NCBI GenBank assembly: GCA_038216155.1
Contig: JBBQQH010000020.1
Coordinates: 1 to 52,157, forward strand
Length of the DNA: 52,157 nucleotides
From: SZAS-103 sp038216155
Lineage (GTDB): Bacteria; Pseudomonadota; Gammaproteobacteria; Xanthomonadales; Xanthomonadaceae
Reading direction: 5' to 3'
Of the stretch, positions 27,150 to 36,277 are shown piece after piece. The position numbers and the translations under genes are program-made. The notes beneath the pieces are model-generated. The model searched no databases, was not told the origin of the DNA, and saw nothing but the letters and a program-made list of their open reading frames with translations. Within the stretch, counting starts at the first letter, position 1; the number at the start of each line of letters is the position of its first letter.

Positions 27150-28841
27150 CTACCGCGCCGGGCAGCGCAACTTGGCATCGCGCATGGCAAGATTGGTCGA
27201 GCGCAGCGACTGAAGCATGCTGCCTCCTGCGCCGGATGTGTCGCGCACGTCGCCACGCTGGATGTGGTCGAACAGGTACACATCGCGCACGGCGAGATCG
27301 CCTGACCCCAGTCGCAACCGCAGTGTCACTGCCGCATCCGATGGCGGCACCATTCCCACCGCAGCGCACACCTCCTGGCTTCCGCGATGGAAGAAATGCA
27401 ACAGCGTTTCGCCTGCGCCGATGTCCACGTGCAGGGTTGACGGCGCTTTGGCGATAGCAGTGACGCAGGTGTGGTACGGCAACCCATTGCGACCACGGCC
27501 GATGGGAATGATCTGCGTCAGCAAATCGCCTGCATGCATGTGCAATTCATTGTCACCGCCTGGCACTGCTTGCAGCCCCGCAGCGCCTGCACTTGATGCG
27601 TGGGCAAAGGTCCAGTCTTCCATGCCATAGGCGAAGGATGGGTTGTAGATCGAACTCTCGCGATAGTCGCGCTCGGTCCAGATGCCGTAGCCAATTACGT
27701 GGTTTCGCTTTAGCGTGCATGGAAGCTGCGCAAGAAAGCGACCAATCTGCTGCGGATCAATCCGCGCGTTGTGATCGAACCCGGCCGTGTTATCGACCAC
27801 GTTGAGTTGATCGATGAATAGCGGCTGGCCGTGCACCTGTGCGGCAACCACGTCCAGCAATTGTTGCAGCAGTTGCAGCGCACGATCGGCCTGCACCAAT
27901 TCGCCGCGATTGTCCGCGCCCCAGAACGGCGCCCAGTAAAATACTGCCGCGCGCGCGCCAGAAATGAAGTACGTGCTCTTGTGGTTGATCCAACGCGTCG
28001 ACGGCTTGCCGCCGGCGCCGGTTTCGGTGACTGCATCGCTGTCGATCCGCGACTCGAATGAAACACCGGGCAAGATGCGACTTGCCGGCACCACAATGCG
28101 ATTGACCAGCAACCAGTCCCAATAACCAAGAAAGCGCTCCATGCCGGCGTTCTCGCGCTTGGGCAGACGTTTTTTGGCAGCCAGCGGCGGCAATTGCCGC
28201 GCCTGCAGATACGTGTTGTAGAGGCTGCGCGCAGATGGATCGATCAACTGCAGCGGCAGGTCTTCCCAACTCATGAAACTCATTACCACTGCCGGGCGCG
28301 ACGCCAGCTTGGTCTGCACCTCGCGCAGAAAGGCGATCCAAGTCGGTCTCAGCGACGAATCGTTGAGTAGCCGCTGGTAGCGCACATCAAGTCCGTCGGC
28401 GGCAAAACTCCAGTAGTAACCCACGCGCAGGATGACCCGCAGCCCTGCTACGTCGGCTTGATCGATCAGGTAGCGCAGCCGCGCAAACGCGCGTGCATCG
28501 AAACGACAACAGGTGGAGATATCCGGCTGCAGCTCCGCCCACGGCACCAGCAGGATGACGGTGTTAAACCCTTCCTCGCGTAATTGTCGAAAATCACCTG
28601 CAGCCTCATTGCGTCGATAACCGTTGAGGAAGTTTTTCGGCCAATGACGACCAAAGTAGTGAGCTGCGATCCAGGGCGGTGATGCTTCTGCGGTAGTTGC
28701 CGTTGTCGTTGCCGTTGCCATCGGCGCTGCTGCATGCGCCGGCACCATTGATTGAGTTGTGTGCGTTTGACGCGCGGTGAGCAGTCCGCTTGCCAACAAC
28801 AGCAAGCCAACCAAGGACAGCAACACAACACGAATGCGCAT
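27150..28841 (-). CDS. Secreted glycoside-hydrolase-like (beta/alpha)8-barrel protein
   Basis: A 563-residue protein with a signal/anchor sequence (RIRVVLLSLVGLLLLASGLL), a Thr/Ala-rich linker (about 30-50), and a barrel-like region. GFNTVILLVPWAELQPD and ADVAGLRVILRVGYYW are typical of GH5/GH42-like clan A barrels, and VMSFMSWEDLP may hold an acidic catalytic residue. The last 150 residues look like a beta-sandwich carbohydrate-binding domain (LHVDIGAGETLLHFFHRGS). The substrate is unknown. The ATG at 28841 has AGGAG upstream and starts the hydrophobic segment; the frame is open to 29048, antisense to glmU. It probably forms a unit with the membrane protein gene 195 bp downstream. Confidence 0.6.
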   Translation of the reverse strand: MRIRVVLLSLVGLLLLASGLLTARQTHTTQSMVPAHAAAPMATATTTATTAEASPPWIAAHYFGRHWPKNFLNGYRRNEAAGDFRQLREEGFNTVILLVPWAELQPDISTCCRFDARAFARLRYLIDQADVAGLRVILRVGYYWSFAADGLDVRYQRLLNDSSLRPTWIAFLREVQTKLASRPAVVMSFMSWEDLPLQLIDPSARSLYNTYLQARQLPPLAAKKRLPKRENAGMERFLGYWDWLLVNRIVVPASRILPGVSFESRIDSDAVTETGAGGKPSTRWINHKSTYFISGARAAVFYWAPFWGADNRGELVQADRALQLLQQLLDVVAAQVHGQPLFIDQLNVVDNTAGFDHNARIDPQQIGRFLAQLPCTLKRNHVIGYGIWTERDYRESSIYNPSFAYGMEDWTFAHASSAGAAGLQAVPGGDNELHMHAGDLLTQIIPIGRGRNGLPYHTCVTAIAKAPSTLHVDIGAGETLLHFFHRGSQEVCAAVGMVPPSDAAVTLRLRLGSGDLAVRDVYLFDHIQRGDVRDTSGAGGSMLQSLRSTNLAMRDAKLRCPAR

Positions 28842-28935
28842 GCGCGAATCGACTCCTGATCTCAAACAACCACAACCGGCAACACGCCCGCCCGCAACCG
28901 ATGCACCCGGTACCGACCCAGCGGTCGCTTCGCCG

Positions 28936-28941
28936 TAGAAT
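28936..28941 (+). promoter_or_regulatory. Possible -10 element for glmU
   Basis: TAGAAT lies 31 nt upstream of glmU in the 130-bp gap between divergent genes. No good -35 is visible at 17 bp, so the call is weak. Confidence 0.3.
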
Positions 28942-28971
28942 ACCCGGCACAACAAAGATCGCGGATAGTCC

Positions 28972-30339
28972 ATGTCGAACACGTCGCCGCTGCACGTCAT
29001 CATCCTCGCTGCCGGACAGGGCAAACGCATGCGTTCGGCCCTGCCCAAGGTGCTGCATCCGATCGCCGGGCGACCGATGCTCGATCACGTGATCGCCACC
29101 GCGCGTGCGTTGCAGCCAAAGGGCATCCATATCGTGTACGGACACGGCGGAGAGCGAGTGCTTGCAGCGTTTGCGGAGCAATCCGATCTGAAATGGGTCG
29201 CACAGACGCAACAGTTCGGCACCGGGCACGCCGTGTTGCAGGCATTGCCGGCGATTCCCGATGCAAGCCATGTGCTGGTGTTGTATGGCGACGTGCCATT
29301 GCTGCAGGCCGACACCTTGCGCGCATTGCTGGCTGACGACGGACTGGCGGTACTAACCACGCAGCTTGCCGATCCATCCGGTTACGGTCGTGTGCTGACC
29401 GACAACGAGGGTCGCGTCGCCGCGATCATCGAGCACAAGGACGCCGACGCAACGCAGCGCGCGATCGGCACTGTCAACAGCGGCATCATCGCCGCGCCTG
29501 CATCGGCATTGAAACAGTGGCTGGCACGAGTTGGTAACTCCAATGCTCAGGGCGAGTATTACCTCACCGATGTGTTTGCGCTGGCTGCCGCAGATGGTGC
29601 CCCGGCACGCGCAGTGGATTGTGCTGATCCGCTGGAAGTCGAAGGCGTCAACGATCCCTGGCAACTCGCGCGGCTGGAACGCGCGTTCCAGTTGCGCGCC
29701 GCGCGCAGCCTGTGCGAGCAGGGCGTGCGCTTGGCCGATCCAGCGCGCATCGACCAACGCGGCAGCGTGCAGGCCGGACGCGATGTCTCGATCGACGTCG
29801 ATGTGATTTTCGAGGGCACTGTTTTGATGGGCGATGACGTGAGCATCGGGCCGTTCTGCCGGCTCAAGGACGTGCACATCGCAGCCGGTAGCATCGTGCA
29901 CGCGCATTGCGACATCGACGGCGCCAGCATCGGCGCGGGCTGCGTGATCGGCCCGTTTGCGCGCCTGCGTCCAGGTACGCAACTGGCCGACCGCGCGCGC
30001 ATCGGCAATTTCGTCGAGACCAAGAACACGCAGCTGGGCGTGGACTCCAAGGCCAATCACCTGAGCTATCTTGGCGATGCCGCAGTCGGCGATCAGGTCA
30101 ACATTGGCGCCGGCACCATCACCTGCAACTTTGATGGCGTGAACAAGCACGCCACGCGAATTGGCGATGGCGCGTTCATCGGTTCGAATTCCTCGCTGGT
30201 GGCGCCGGTTACGATTGGCGAGAACGCGACCATCGCAGCAGGATCGGTGATCGTTGTCGATGCGCCGGCAGGCAAGCTCAGCGTGGCGCGTGCGCGCCAG
30301 AATATGATCGACGGGTGGAAGCGACCGAAGAAGAACTAG
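28972..30339 (+). CDS. glmU: Bifunctional GlmU: GlcN-1-P acetyltransferase / GlcNAc-1-P uridyltransferase
   Basis: The 455-residue enzyme has the uridyltransferase signature LAAGQGKRMRSALPKVLHPI at the N-terminus, the FGTGHAVLQAL and LYGDVPLL nucleotide-binding segments, and a C-terminal left-handed beta-helix of hexapeptide repeats (IGAGCVIGPFARLRPG, NIGAGTITCNFDGVNKH). It makes UDP-GlcNAc for peptidoglycan and LPS in the cytosol. Length is standard. It precedes glmS on the same strand, the usual order, with 189 bp between them. Confidence 0.97.
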   Translation: MSNTSPLHVIILAAGQGKRMRSALPKVLHPIAGRPMLDHVIATARALQPKGIHIVYGHGGERVLAAFAEQSDLKWVAQTQQFGTGHAVLQALPAIPDASHVLVLYGDVPLLQADTLRALLADDGLAVLTTQLADPSGYGRVLTDNEGRVAAIIEHKDADATQRAIGTVNSGIIAAPASALKQWLARVGNSNAQGEYYLTDVFALAAADGAPARAVDCADPLEVEGVNDPWQLARLERAFQLRAARSLCEQGVRLADPARIDQRGSVQAGRDVSIDVDVIFEGTVLMGDDVSIGPFCRLKDVHIAAGSIVHAHCDIDGASIGAGCVIGPFARLRPGTQLADRARIGNFVETKNTQLGVDSKANHLSYLGDAAVGDQVNIGAGTITCNFDGVNKHATRIGDGAFIGSNSSLVAPVTIGENATIAAGSVIVVDAPAGKLSVARARQNMIDGWKRPKKN

Positions 30340-30528
30340 GTAGCGAGAGTTCTGGTGTCCGCAGTCCCATTCTCAATTTTCAAGTATCAAACCGCCGCGC
30401 GAGTGCCAGTTGCCCGCGTGCGGCAATAGAGAGGCGTAACGCTGGAACCAGCTAAACTAGCGGCCCGCGCGCGACTTCAAGTGCGCGTCCGTCCACGCCG
30501 CCCCGCGGCCGCAACAGGTTGGCAAATC

Positions 30529-32352
30529 ATGTGTGGAATTGTTGGAATCAGCGCCCGGCGCGACGTCGTCGACCACCTCATCACCGGCCTGAAAGCGCTG
30601 GAGTACCGCGGCTACGATTCGGCCGGCATCGCCGTGCTCACCGATACTGGCGTGCAGCGCCTGCGCGCCAAGGGCAAGGTGCGTGACCTGGAAGCGTTGC
30701 AGGCTGAGCAACCCATCAGCGGCTATTCCGGCATCGCGCACACGCGCTGGGCGACGCACGGCGTGCCCAACACCGGCAATGCGCATCCGCATGTGTCCGG
30801 CGATGTGTCGGTGGTGCATAACGGCATCATCGAGAACCACGCCGCGCTTCGCGCCGAACTGCTGTCGCAGGGCTACGAATTCAGTTCGCAGACCGATACC
30901 GAAGTGGTCGCACACCTGATCGAGCACCAGCAGCGCCAAGGACTCGACCTGCTCGGCGCCCTGCGCGTGGTGTTGCCTCGCCTGCATGGTGCGTACGCGT
31001 TGGCGGTGCTGTCGGCGCGCGAGCCTGGCCGCCTGCTCGGCGCGCGCCTTGGGTCGCCGTTGGTGGCCGGTATTGGCGAAGGCGAGCATTACCTCGCCTC
31101 GGATATTCACGCGCTGCTGCCGCTGACGCGTCAGTTCGTGTATCTGGAGGAAGGCGATATCGCCGAGATCACCGAAGACGGGTTGCGCGTATTCGATCTG
31201 GACGGCAATCCGTTGCAGCGCGAGATCAAGCAATCGCACTTCATTTCCGGCGCCATCGAGAAAGGCGAGTATCGCCACTTCATGCTCAAGGAAATTCACG
31301 AGCAACCACAAGCGCTGGCCGACACCCTGGAAGGCCGTATCGCCGAAGGCCGCGTACTGACCCAGGTTTTCGGTGTCGATGCGGCCGAATTGCTCGACAA
31401 GACCCAGGCCGTGCACATCATCGCCTGCGGCACGAGTTATCACGCCGGTCTGGTCGCGCGTTACTGGATCGAATCCCTCGCCGGCATTCCCTGCACCGCC
31501 GAAATCGCCAGCGAGTATCGCTATCGCAATCCGGTGGTGCAGGACGGCACGCTGTTCCTCACCATTTCGCAATCGGGCGAAACCGCCGATACCCTCGCCG
31601 CCTTGAAGATGGCCCGCCAACGCAATTACCTCACGCGCATGGCGGTGTGCAACGTGCCCGAATCATCCATCGTGCGCGAGTCCGAACTGGTGCTGATGAC
31701 GCGCGCCGGCCCGGAAATCGGCGTGGCCTCGACCAAGGCATTCACCACCCAGCTCGCCGCACTTGCCTTGTTTGTATTGGAGCTGGCGAGGGTGAAGGGA
31801 TTGGACGATGCGCGCTATCTCGACGGCGTGCGCCAGCTCGAACAACTGCCCGGCCTGGTCGCCGAAACGCTGAAGCTCGACGAACAAATCCGCGCGATCG
31901 CCGATCGCTTCGTCGGCAAGCAGCACGCGTTGTTTCTCGGTCGCGGCACGCACTGGCCGGTGGCGATGGAAGGCGCACTCAAGCTCAAGGAAATTTCCTA
32001 CATCCACGCCGAAGCCTATGCCGCCGGCGAACTAAAGCACGGCCCGCTGGCATTGGTTGATGCCGACATGCCGGTGATCGCAATCGCACCGCGTGATCAT
32101 CTGGTCGACAAGTTGATGTCGAACATGGAGGAAGTGCGCGCACGCGGCGGCGAATTGTATTTGTTCGTGGACGCCGGCGTGCACGTGCACGCCGAACTCG
32201 GGCACGTCGTGGTGATGCCAGAATGCGGCGAAATCGCCGCCCCGATCGTGTCCACAATCCCGCTGCAACTGCTGGCCTATCACGTGGCTGTTCAACGTGG
32301 CACCGATGTGGACCAGCCGCGCAATCTGGCGAAGTCGGTGACGGTAGAGTAG
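30529..32352 (+). CDS. glmS: Glutamine-fructose-6-phosphate aminotransferase (isomerizing)
   Basis: The 607-residue enzyme begins MCGIVGI; the catalytic nucleophile is Cys2 after Met removal, which fixes the start at 30529 although the frame is open 16 codons upstream. The glutaminase domain (TRWATHGVPNTGNAHPH) is followed by two SIS sugar-isomerase domains (ACGTSYHAGLVARYW, LFLTISQSGETADTLAALK) and the C-terminal AKSVTVE. It makes glucosamine-6-phosphate, feeding GlmU. I see no glmS-ribozyme-like structure upstream, as expected outside Firmicutes. Confidence 0.97.
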   Translation: MCGIVGISARRDVVDHLITGLKALEYRGYDSAGIAVLTDTGVQRLRAKGKVRDLEALQAEQPISGYSGIAHTRWATHGVPNTGNAHPHVSGDVSVVHNGIIENHAALRAELLSQGYEFSSQTDTEVVAHLIEHQQRQGLDLLGALRVVLPRLHGAYALAVLSAREPGRLLGARLGSPLVAGIGEGEHYLASDIHALLPLTRQFVYLEEGDIAEITEDGLRVFDLDGNPLQREIKQSHFISGAIEKGEYRHFMLKEIHEQPQALADTLEGRIAEGRVLTQVFGVDAAELLDKTQAVHIIACGTSYHAGLVARYWIESLAGIPCTAEIASEYRYRNPVVQDGTLFLTISQSGETADTLAALKMARQRNYLTRMAVCNVPESSIVRESELVLMTRAGPEIGVASTKAFTTQLAALALFVLELARVKGLDDARYLDGVRQLEQLPGLVAETLKLDEQIRAIADRFVGKQHALFLGRGTHWPVAMEGALKLKEISYIHAEAYAAGELKHGPLALVDADMPVIAIAPRDHLVDKLMSNMEEVRARGGELYLFVDAGVHVHAELGHVVVMPECGEIAAPIVSTIPLQLLAYHVAVQRGTDVDQPRNLAKSVTVE

Positions 32353-32366
32353 GGCTGCTGCATTCC

Positions 32367-32954
32367 ATGCGCATCTGCGTTTACGCCGCGTCCAGCGCGC
32401 ATTGCGATCCGGCCTATCACGCCGACGCGCGTGCGCTGGGTCGATTGATCGCGGACGCGGGCCACACGCTTGTCTATGGCGGTGGTGCGATCGGTTCGAT
32501 GGGTGCGGTTGCAGATGGCGCACTGGAAGCGGGCGGCGAAGTGATCGGGATCATTCCGCGCTTCATGGTCGAGTTGGAATGGTCGCATCAGCATCTGTCG
32601 GCGCTGCAACTGGTCGACGACATGCGCGAGCGCAAGCACCAGTTGTTGTCCGGCAGTGACGCGGTCGTGGCGCTGCCCGGCGGTTGCGGCACCCTGGAGG
32701 AATTGTTCGAGGCGATTACGCTCAAGCGCCTTGGCATCTATCACAAGCCAATCGTGTTGCTGAATACGCGTGGTTATTGGACGCCATGGGCGGAGTTCAT
32801 GCGACGACAAGTGGTGGAAGAAGGATTCATGAATCCCGGCCATGGCGGCATGTGGAGCGTCGCCGAATCGGTGGTCGACGTGTTGCCGGCGATCGCGAAC
32901 GCGCCGGAGTGGAACGAATCCGCGCGCGATTACGCGATGGTGCGGCCGCGGTAG
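32367..32954 (+). CDS. LOG family protein (nucleoside 5'-monophosphate phosphoribohydrolase type)
   Basis: The 195-residue product carries the LOG-family motif PGGCGTLEELFE and the GGGAIGSMGAVADGAL nucleotide-binding loop. LOG enzymes release free base from cytokinin-type or other nucleoside monophosphates; the bacterial in vivo substrate is often unclear. The ATG at 32367, 14 nt after the glmS stop, begins the conserved fold (MRICVYAASSAHCDPAY), so the earlier open frame inside glmS is discarded. It is probably co-transcribed with glmS. Confidence 0.9.
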   Translation: MRICVYAASSAHCDPAYHADARALGRLIADAGHTLVYGGGAIGSMGAVADGALEAGGEVIGIIPRFMVELEWSHQHLSALQLVDDMRERKHQLLSGSDAVVALPGGCGTLEELFEAITLKRLGIYHKPIVLLNTRGYWTPWAEFMRRQVVEEGFMNPGHGGMWSVAESVVDVLPAIANAPEWNESARDYAMVRPR

Positions 32955-33029
32955 GGCTTTCGCTCTCTCCCTTGCGCGACGCGAGGGGCACGCGTTATAG
33001 AGGGGTGCTTTTGCCCGGTTTGATAGGCG

Positions 33030-33149
33030 CACGAACGGAACTGGTGCTGTGGTTCGACGGGCTCACCACGAACGGTTGAGGGTCGGATAGTGCAACTCAG
33101 CACGAACGACTCGGGGTGATGTGGTTCGAGACGCGCTCTCGTTCGACGA
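33030..33149. repeat. Dispersed 'VRGEPVEP' repeat cluster
   Basis: GGTTCGACGGGCTCACCACG-AACGG (33051-33075) and related pieces (GCACGAACGGAACTGG, CTCAGCACGAACGA, GTGGTTCGAGACGCGCTCTC) form imperfect inverted copies. Translated on the minus strand one copy reads VRGEPVEPQ, a hallmark I know from repeats scattered in many GC-rich proteobacteria. The 254-bp gap holds nothing else recognisable. Confidence 0.65.
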
Positions 33150-33208
33150 TGAAACCATCGCCTCAATCGCTGCTCACCACGATCGACTACGCATGCTCTC
33201 GTTGTCGA

Positions 33209-33583
33209 TCAGGCATTGCTGTCGACTTCGCCATCGGCACTCACCGGCGTTTCCGAATAGCCCTCCATCACCGTCGTGCGCACTGGGGATGCTGGCGGCG
33301 GGGCCTTGCCGCGTGCGGGTGGCAGGCCGACGCTGGCTGCTTCGGCTTGCTCGATCAACTCTGCGCGGCGTGCGTCGGTGACATCGCGCCAGTGGCAATC
33401 GCGAATCGCGCCTTCCAGCGCGTACAAAAGATTCAACCCAGGACGAAAGCCGGCGCGCTTGATCTTGATGAAGGTGGCGACGGTGCCTGCTTCGATCAAC
33501 TGATCGCGGCTGCGGATACCGACCTGGCGCAACCACGCGGCGGATTTGGGTCCGATGTTGGGCAGCTTGATGGTTTCGCTCAT
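33209..33583 (-). CDS. TfoX C-terminal-domain (helix-hairpin-helix) protein
   Basis: The 124-residue product is almost entirely a TfoX_C domain: LPNIGPKSAAWLRQVGIRSR, then NLLYALEGAIRDCHWRDV. It lacks the TfoX N-terminal domain, so it is not a full Sxy/TfoX competence regulator. A Pro-rich tail of about 35 residues follows. The ATG at 33583 overlaps the stop of the reductase gene by 4 nt (ATGA), indicating translational coupling. DNA contact through the hairpin motif is plausible but inferred. Confidence 0.8.
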   Translation of the reverse strand: MSETIKLPNIGPKSAAWLRQVGIRSRDQLIEAGTVATFIKIKRAGFRPGLNLLYALEGAIRDCHWRDVTDARRAELIEQAEAASVGLPPARGKAPPPASPVRTTVMEGYSETPVSADGEVDSNA

Positions 33584-34062
33584 GGCAACGTATCCAGGAA
33601 GATGCGGGCAATCGCCTCCAGGCCGGATTGGTCGTCGGCATCGAAGCGATCGCGCTCGGGGCTGTCCAAGTCGAACACGCCAATCAGCACATCGCCCTTG
33701 AACAACGGCACCACCAGTTCCGAACGCGAGGCCGAATCGCACGGAATGTGGCCGTCGAAATCCTCAACATCGGCGACACGTTGCGTTTGCCGCGTCACCG
33801 CCGCGGTGCCGCACACGCCGCGACCCAGCGCGATCCGAATGCACGCCGGCTGGCCCTGGAACGGACCAACGACGAGTTCGGTGCCGTCGAAGAAATAAAA
33901 GCCGACCCAGTTCAACGAAGGCAACGCATGGAAGACGAGCGCAGACAGGTTGGCGGCGTTGGCGATGCGGTCGGATTCGCCGTGCACCAGCCCGCGCGCC
34001 TGCTGCTGCAATTGCGCGTATTGCTCGGGCTTGCTTCCGGTAAGCTGATTGGCGGCGAACAT
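33580..34062 (-). CDS. msrC: Free methionine-(R)-sulfoxide reductase (GAF domain)
   Basis: The 160-residue GAF-fold enzyme has the three family cysteines C74 (ACIRI), C84 (GRGVCGTAA) and C108 (HIPCDSASRSELVVPL), equivalent to C84, C94 and C118 of E. coli fRMsr. It reduces free Met-R-SO in the cytosol with thioredoxin-type recycling. GGAGAG precedes the ATG. It is coupled to the TfoX_C gene and divergent from bioD. Confidence 0.92.
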   Translation of the reverse strand: MFAANQLTGSKPEQYAQLQQQARGLVHGESDRIANAANLSALVFHALPSLNWVGFYFFDGTELVVGPFQGQPACIRIALGRGVCGTAAVTRQTQRVADVEDFDGHIPCDSASRSELVVPLFKGDVLIGVFDLDSPERDRFDADDQSGLEAIARIFLDTLP

Positions 34063-34201
34063 GTTCTCTCCGTGGCGCGGACAGTCTAGCAGCGGTCAGC
34101 AAACGATCATGCCGAAACAGATTTCATTGCAGCGCGCTCGGCGCGATGTCGAGCTCACCCGATTGCGCAACAACACTGCGCTGGCACATACAATCCACAG
34201 C

Positions 34202-34924
34202 ATGAATCGCGGCGTCTTCATCACCGGAACCGACACCGGTATTGGCAAGACCACGGTGTCGTGCGCGTTGTTGCATGCATTGCGCGAGATCGGCGTCGAT
34301 GCAGTCGGCATGAAGCCAGTTGCAAGTGGTTGCGAATCGACGACTGCCGGTTGGCGCAATGATGATGCGCTGCGCCTGATTGCGGCCAGTGCGCCGCGCG
34401 GCGATGCAATCGACTACGCGATGGTGAATCCGTACGCATTGCCTGCGCCGACTGCGCCGGAACTCGCCGCAAGCGACGTCGGCGTCGCGATCGAACTGCC
34501 GGTCTTGCAAACCGCATTCGCGGGGTTGTCCGCGGCATCGGGGTTCGTGTTGGTGGAAGGCGTTGGCGGCTGGGCAGCGCCGATCAGCGCGACGCTGGAT
34601 CAGGCGGAGCTTGTGCGCGCCTTGGGGCTGCCGGTGATTCTGGTCGTCGGACTGCGGCTGGGCTGCATCAACCACTCACGACTGAGCGCGCAAGCGATTC
34701 ATGCCGATGGCTTGCGCTTGCTGGGTTGGATCGGCAACGCGGTCGATCCGGACTTCGAGCGCTGCGCCGAGACTGTCGCAATTCTGGATCGCTGCATCCC
34801 GGCACCGCGACTCGGGCGGTTGCCACATGCGCCAGACATGGCAGCGGCTGGCGGAGCCGCTGCATTGAGCGCTGCAGCGGCCGTGCTCGCTGACTTCCGG
34901 CAGGGTGCCGCGCAGCTTGCTTAA
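34202..34924 (+). CDS. bioD: Dethiobiotin synthetase
   Basis: The 240-residue protein begins MNRGVFITGTDTGIGKTTVS, the BioD P-loop, and retains the catalytic lysine region (GMKPVASGCE) and VEGVGGWAAPIS. It closes the ureido ring of dethiobiotin from DAPA, CO2 and ATP. The frame is open 51 codons further upstream, antisense to msrC, but the family start is clear. No other bio genes are in the window. Confidence 0.94.
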   Translation: MNRGVFITGTDTGIGKTTVSCALLHALREIGVDAVGMKPVASGCESTTAGWRNDDALRLIAASAPRGDAIDYAMVNPYALPAPTAPELAASDVGVAIELPVLQTAFAGLSAASGFVLVEGVGGWAAPISATLDQAELVRALGLPVILVVGLRLGCINHSRLSAQAIHADGLRLLGWIGNAVDPDFERCAETVAILDRCIPAPRLGRLPHAPDMAAAGGAAALSAAAAVLADFRQGAAQLA

Positions 34925-35000
34925 GCTAGACTTGGACAAGCACTACGCAAGCCCCGCTTATCATTCGCGGCACCGGTTTCGATCACGCGATTTGCAAGTC

Positions 35001-35020
35001 GGCGCCTGCCTGTAGGCGCC
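35001..35020 (+). promoter_or_regulatory. Leader hairpin before the RND adaptor gene
   Basis: GGCGCCT and AGGCGCC form a 7-bp stem with a 6-nt loop, 39 nt before the adaptor start. It lacks a T-run; it could mark the end of bioD or sit in the efflux operon leader. Confidence 0.35.
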
Positions 35021-35059
35021 CGACGCGAGTGTCACGATTGACAATCCCAGGAATCTCAC

Positions 35060-36271
35060 ATGCGTCGCATTGATTCTATTGCCCTGATGGTTTTTGTCAC
35101 CGCGATCGGACTGGTCGCATGCAAGGGCAGCGGTGGGCCGCCATCCGGCCCCGGCGACCCGAGCAAGATGCCGCCGCCCGAATTGGGTGTGGTCACGGCC
35201 ACGGCCGGCACTGTCTCGCTGCAACAGGAACTGGTCGGTCGACTCGCGCCGTTCCGCAGCGCCGACGTGCGCGCGCGGGTGCCTGGCATTTTGCAAAAGC
35301 GTGTCTACACCGAAGGCAGCGATGTGAAGGAAGGCCAAGTGCTGTTTCAGATTGATGCGGCACCAATGCAGGCCGCATTGGCGCAGGCCGAGGGTGCGCA
35401 GGCGCAGGTGCAGGCGACCTACGCGAACGCGCACTCGGCGGCTGATCGCGCGCGACAGCTTGCCGCCGGCCAGTACATTTCCAGATCCGATGTCGACAAT
35501 GCGCTGGCCGCCGAACGTAGCGGCGCCGCCGCGGCGCAGGCGGGAAAGGCGGCGGTGAATGCCGCGCGCATCAACCTGGGATACGCCACCGTGCGTTCGC
35601 CAATTGCCGGTCGCGCCGGCAAGCAGCAGGTCACCGAAGGCGCGCTGGTCGGACAGGGCGAGGCGACCTTGTTGGCTACGGTCGATCAGGTCGATCCGTT
35701 GTACGTCAACTTCACCATGAGCGTGTCCGAGCTGCAGCAATTGCACGGCCTGAAGCATGGCGTGGGCACCCAGTCGCAAGTGCAGGTGCTGCTGCCGGAT
35801 GGCAGCGTTTACGGCCATCCGGGCAGTGTCGATTTTTCCGGCGACGTGGTTGATCCTGCAACCGGCGCGGTCGCATTGCGCGCTCTGGTGCCCAATCCCG
35901 ACAAGCAATTGCTGCCGGGAACGTACGTCAGCCTGAAGGCGACCATGGGGCAGATTTCCAATGCGTATCTGATTTCGAAACAGGCGGTGCAACGTGATGC
36001 GACCAGCGCCTACGTGCTGGTGATCGGCAGCGATGGCAAGGTTGCGCGCAAGGACGTTGACGCCGACCATGCGCACGGCAGCGATTGGATCGTGACCCGC
36101 GGCTTGTCCGGCGGTGAGCAGGTTGTGGTCTCGGGATTGCAGCGCGCACAACCCGGGCAACCCGCCAAGGCGGTTCCGTGGCTACCGGATGCGGCGCCGG
36201 GCGCAGCCGCGAATGCACCCGCGGCGGGCAAATCGACACCTGCGGCCACGTCCGGCAAGCCGGCCAGCTGA
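35060..36271 (+). CDS. RND efflux periplasmic adaptor (AcrA/MexA type) lipoprotein
   Basis: The 403-residue product has a lipobox (IGLVAC, Cys21) and the adaptor layout: a lipoyl-like half motif PFRSADVRARVPGILQKRVY, a short coiled-coil hairpin (about 105-165), the second half motif NLGYATVRSPIAGRAGK, beta-barrel (VDQVDPLYVNFTMSVSEL) and membrane-proximal segments. An Ala/Pro-rich tail of 35 residues follows. It links the inner-membrane pump to an outer-membrane channel. The pump gene starts 6 bp downstream, so they form an operon. Confidence 0.93.
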   Translation: MRRIDSIALMVFVTAIGLVACKGSGGPPSGPGDPSKMPPPELGVVTATAGTVSLQQELVGRLAPFRSADVRARVPGILQKRVYTEGSDVKEGQVLFQIDAAPMQAALAQAEGAQAQVQATYANAHSAADRARQLAAGQYISRSDVDNALAAERSGAAAAQAGKAAVNAARINLGYATVRSPIAGRAGKQQVTEGALVGQGEATLLATVDQVDPLYVNFTMSVSELQQLHGLKHGVGTQSQVQVLLPDGSVYGHPGSVDFSGDVVDPATGAVALRALVPNPDKQLLPGTYVSLKATMGQISNAYLISKQAVQRDATSAYVLVIGSDGKVARKDVDADHAHGSDWIVTRGLSGGEQVVVSGLQRAQPGQPAKAVPWLPDAAPGAAANAPAAGKSTPAATSGKPAS

Positions 36272-36277
36272 TCTCGC

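Noticed and set aside
30340..30528. Possible glmS ribozyme or riboswitch upstream of glmS
   Set aside because: No ribozyme core is recognisable, and this class is typical of Firmicutes; only a weak TAAACT -10-like hexamer is present.
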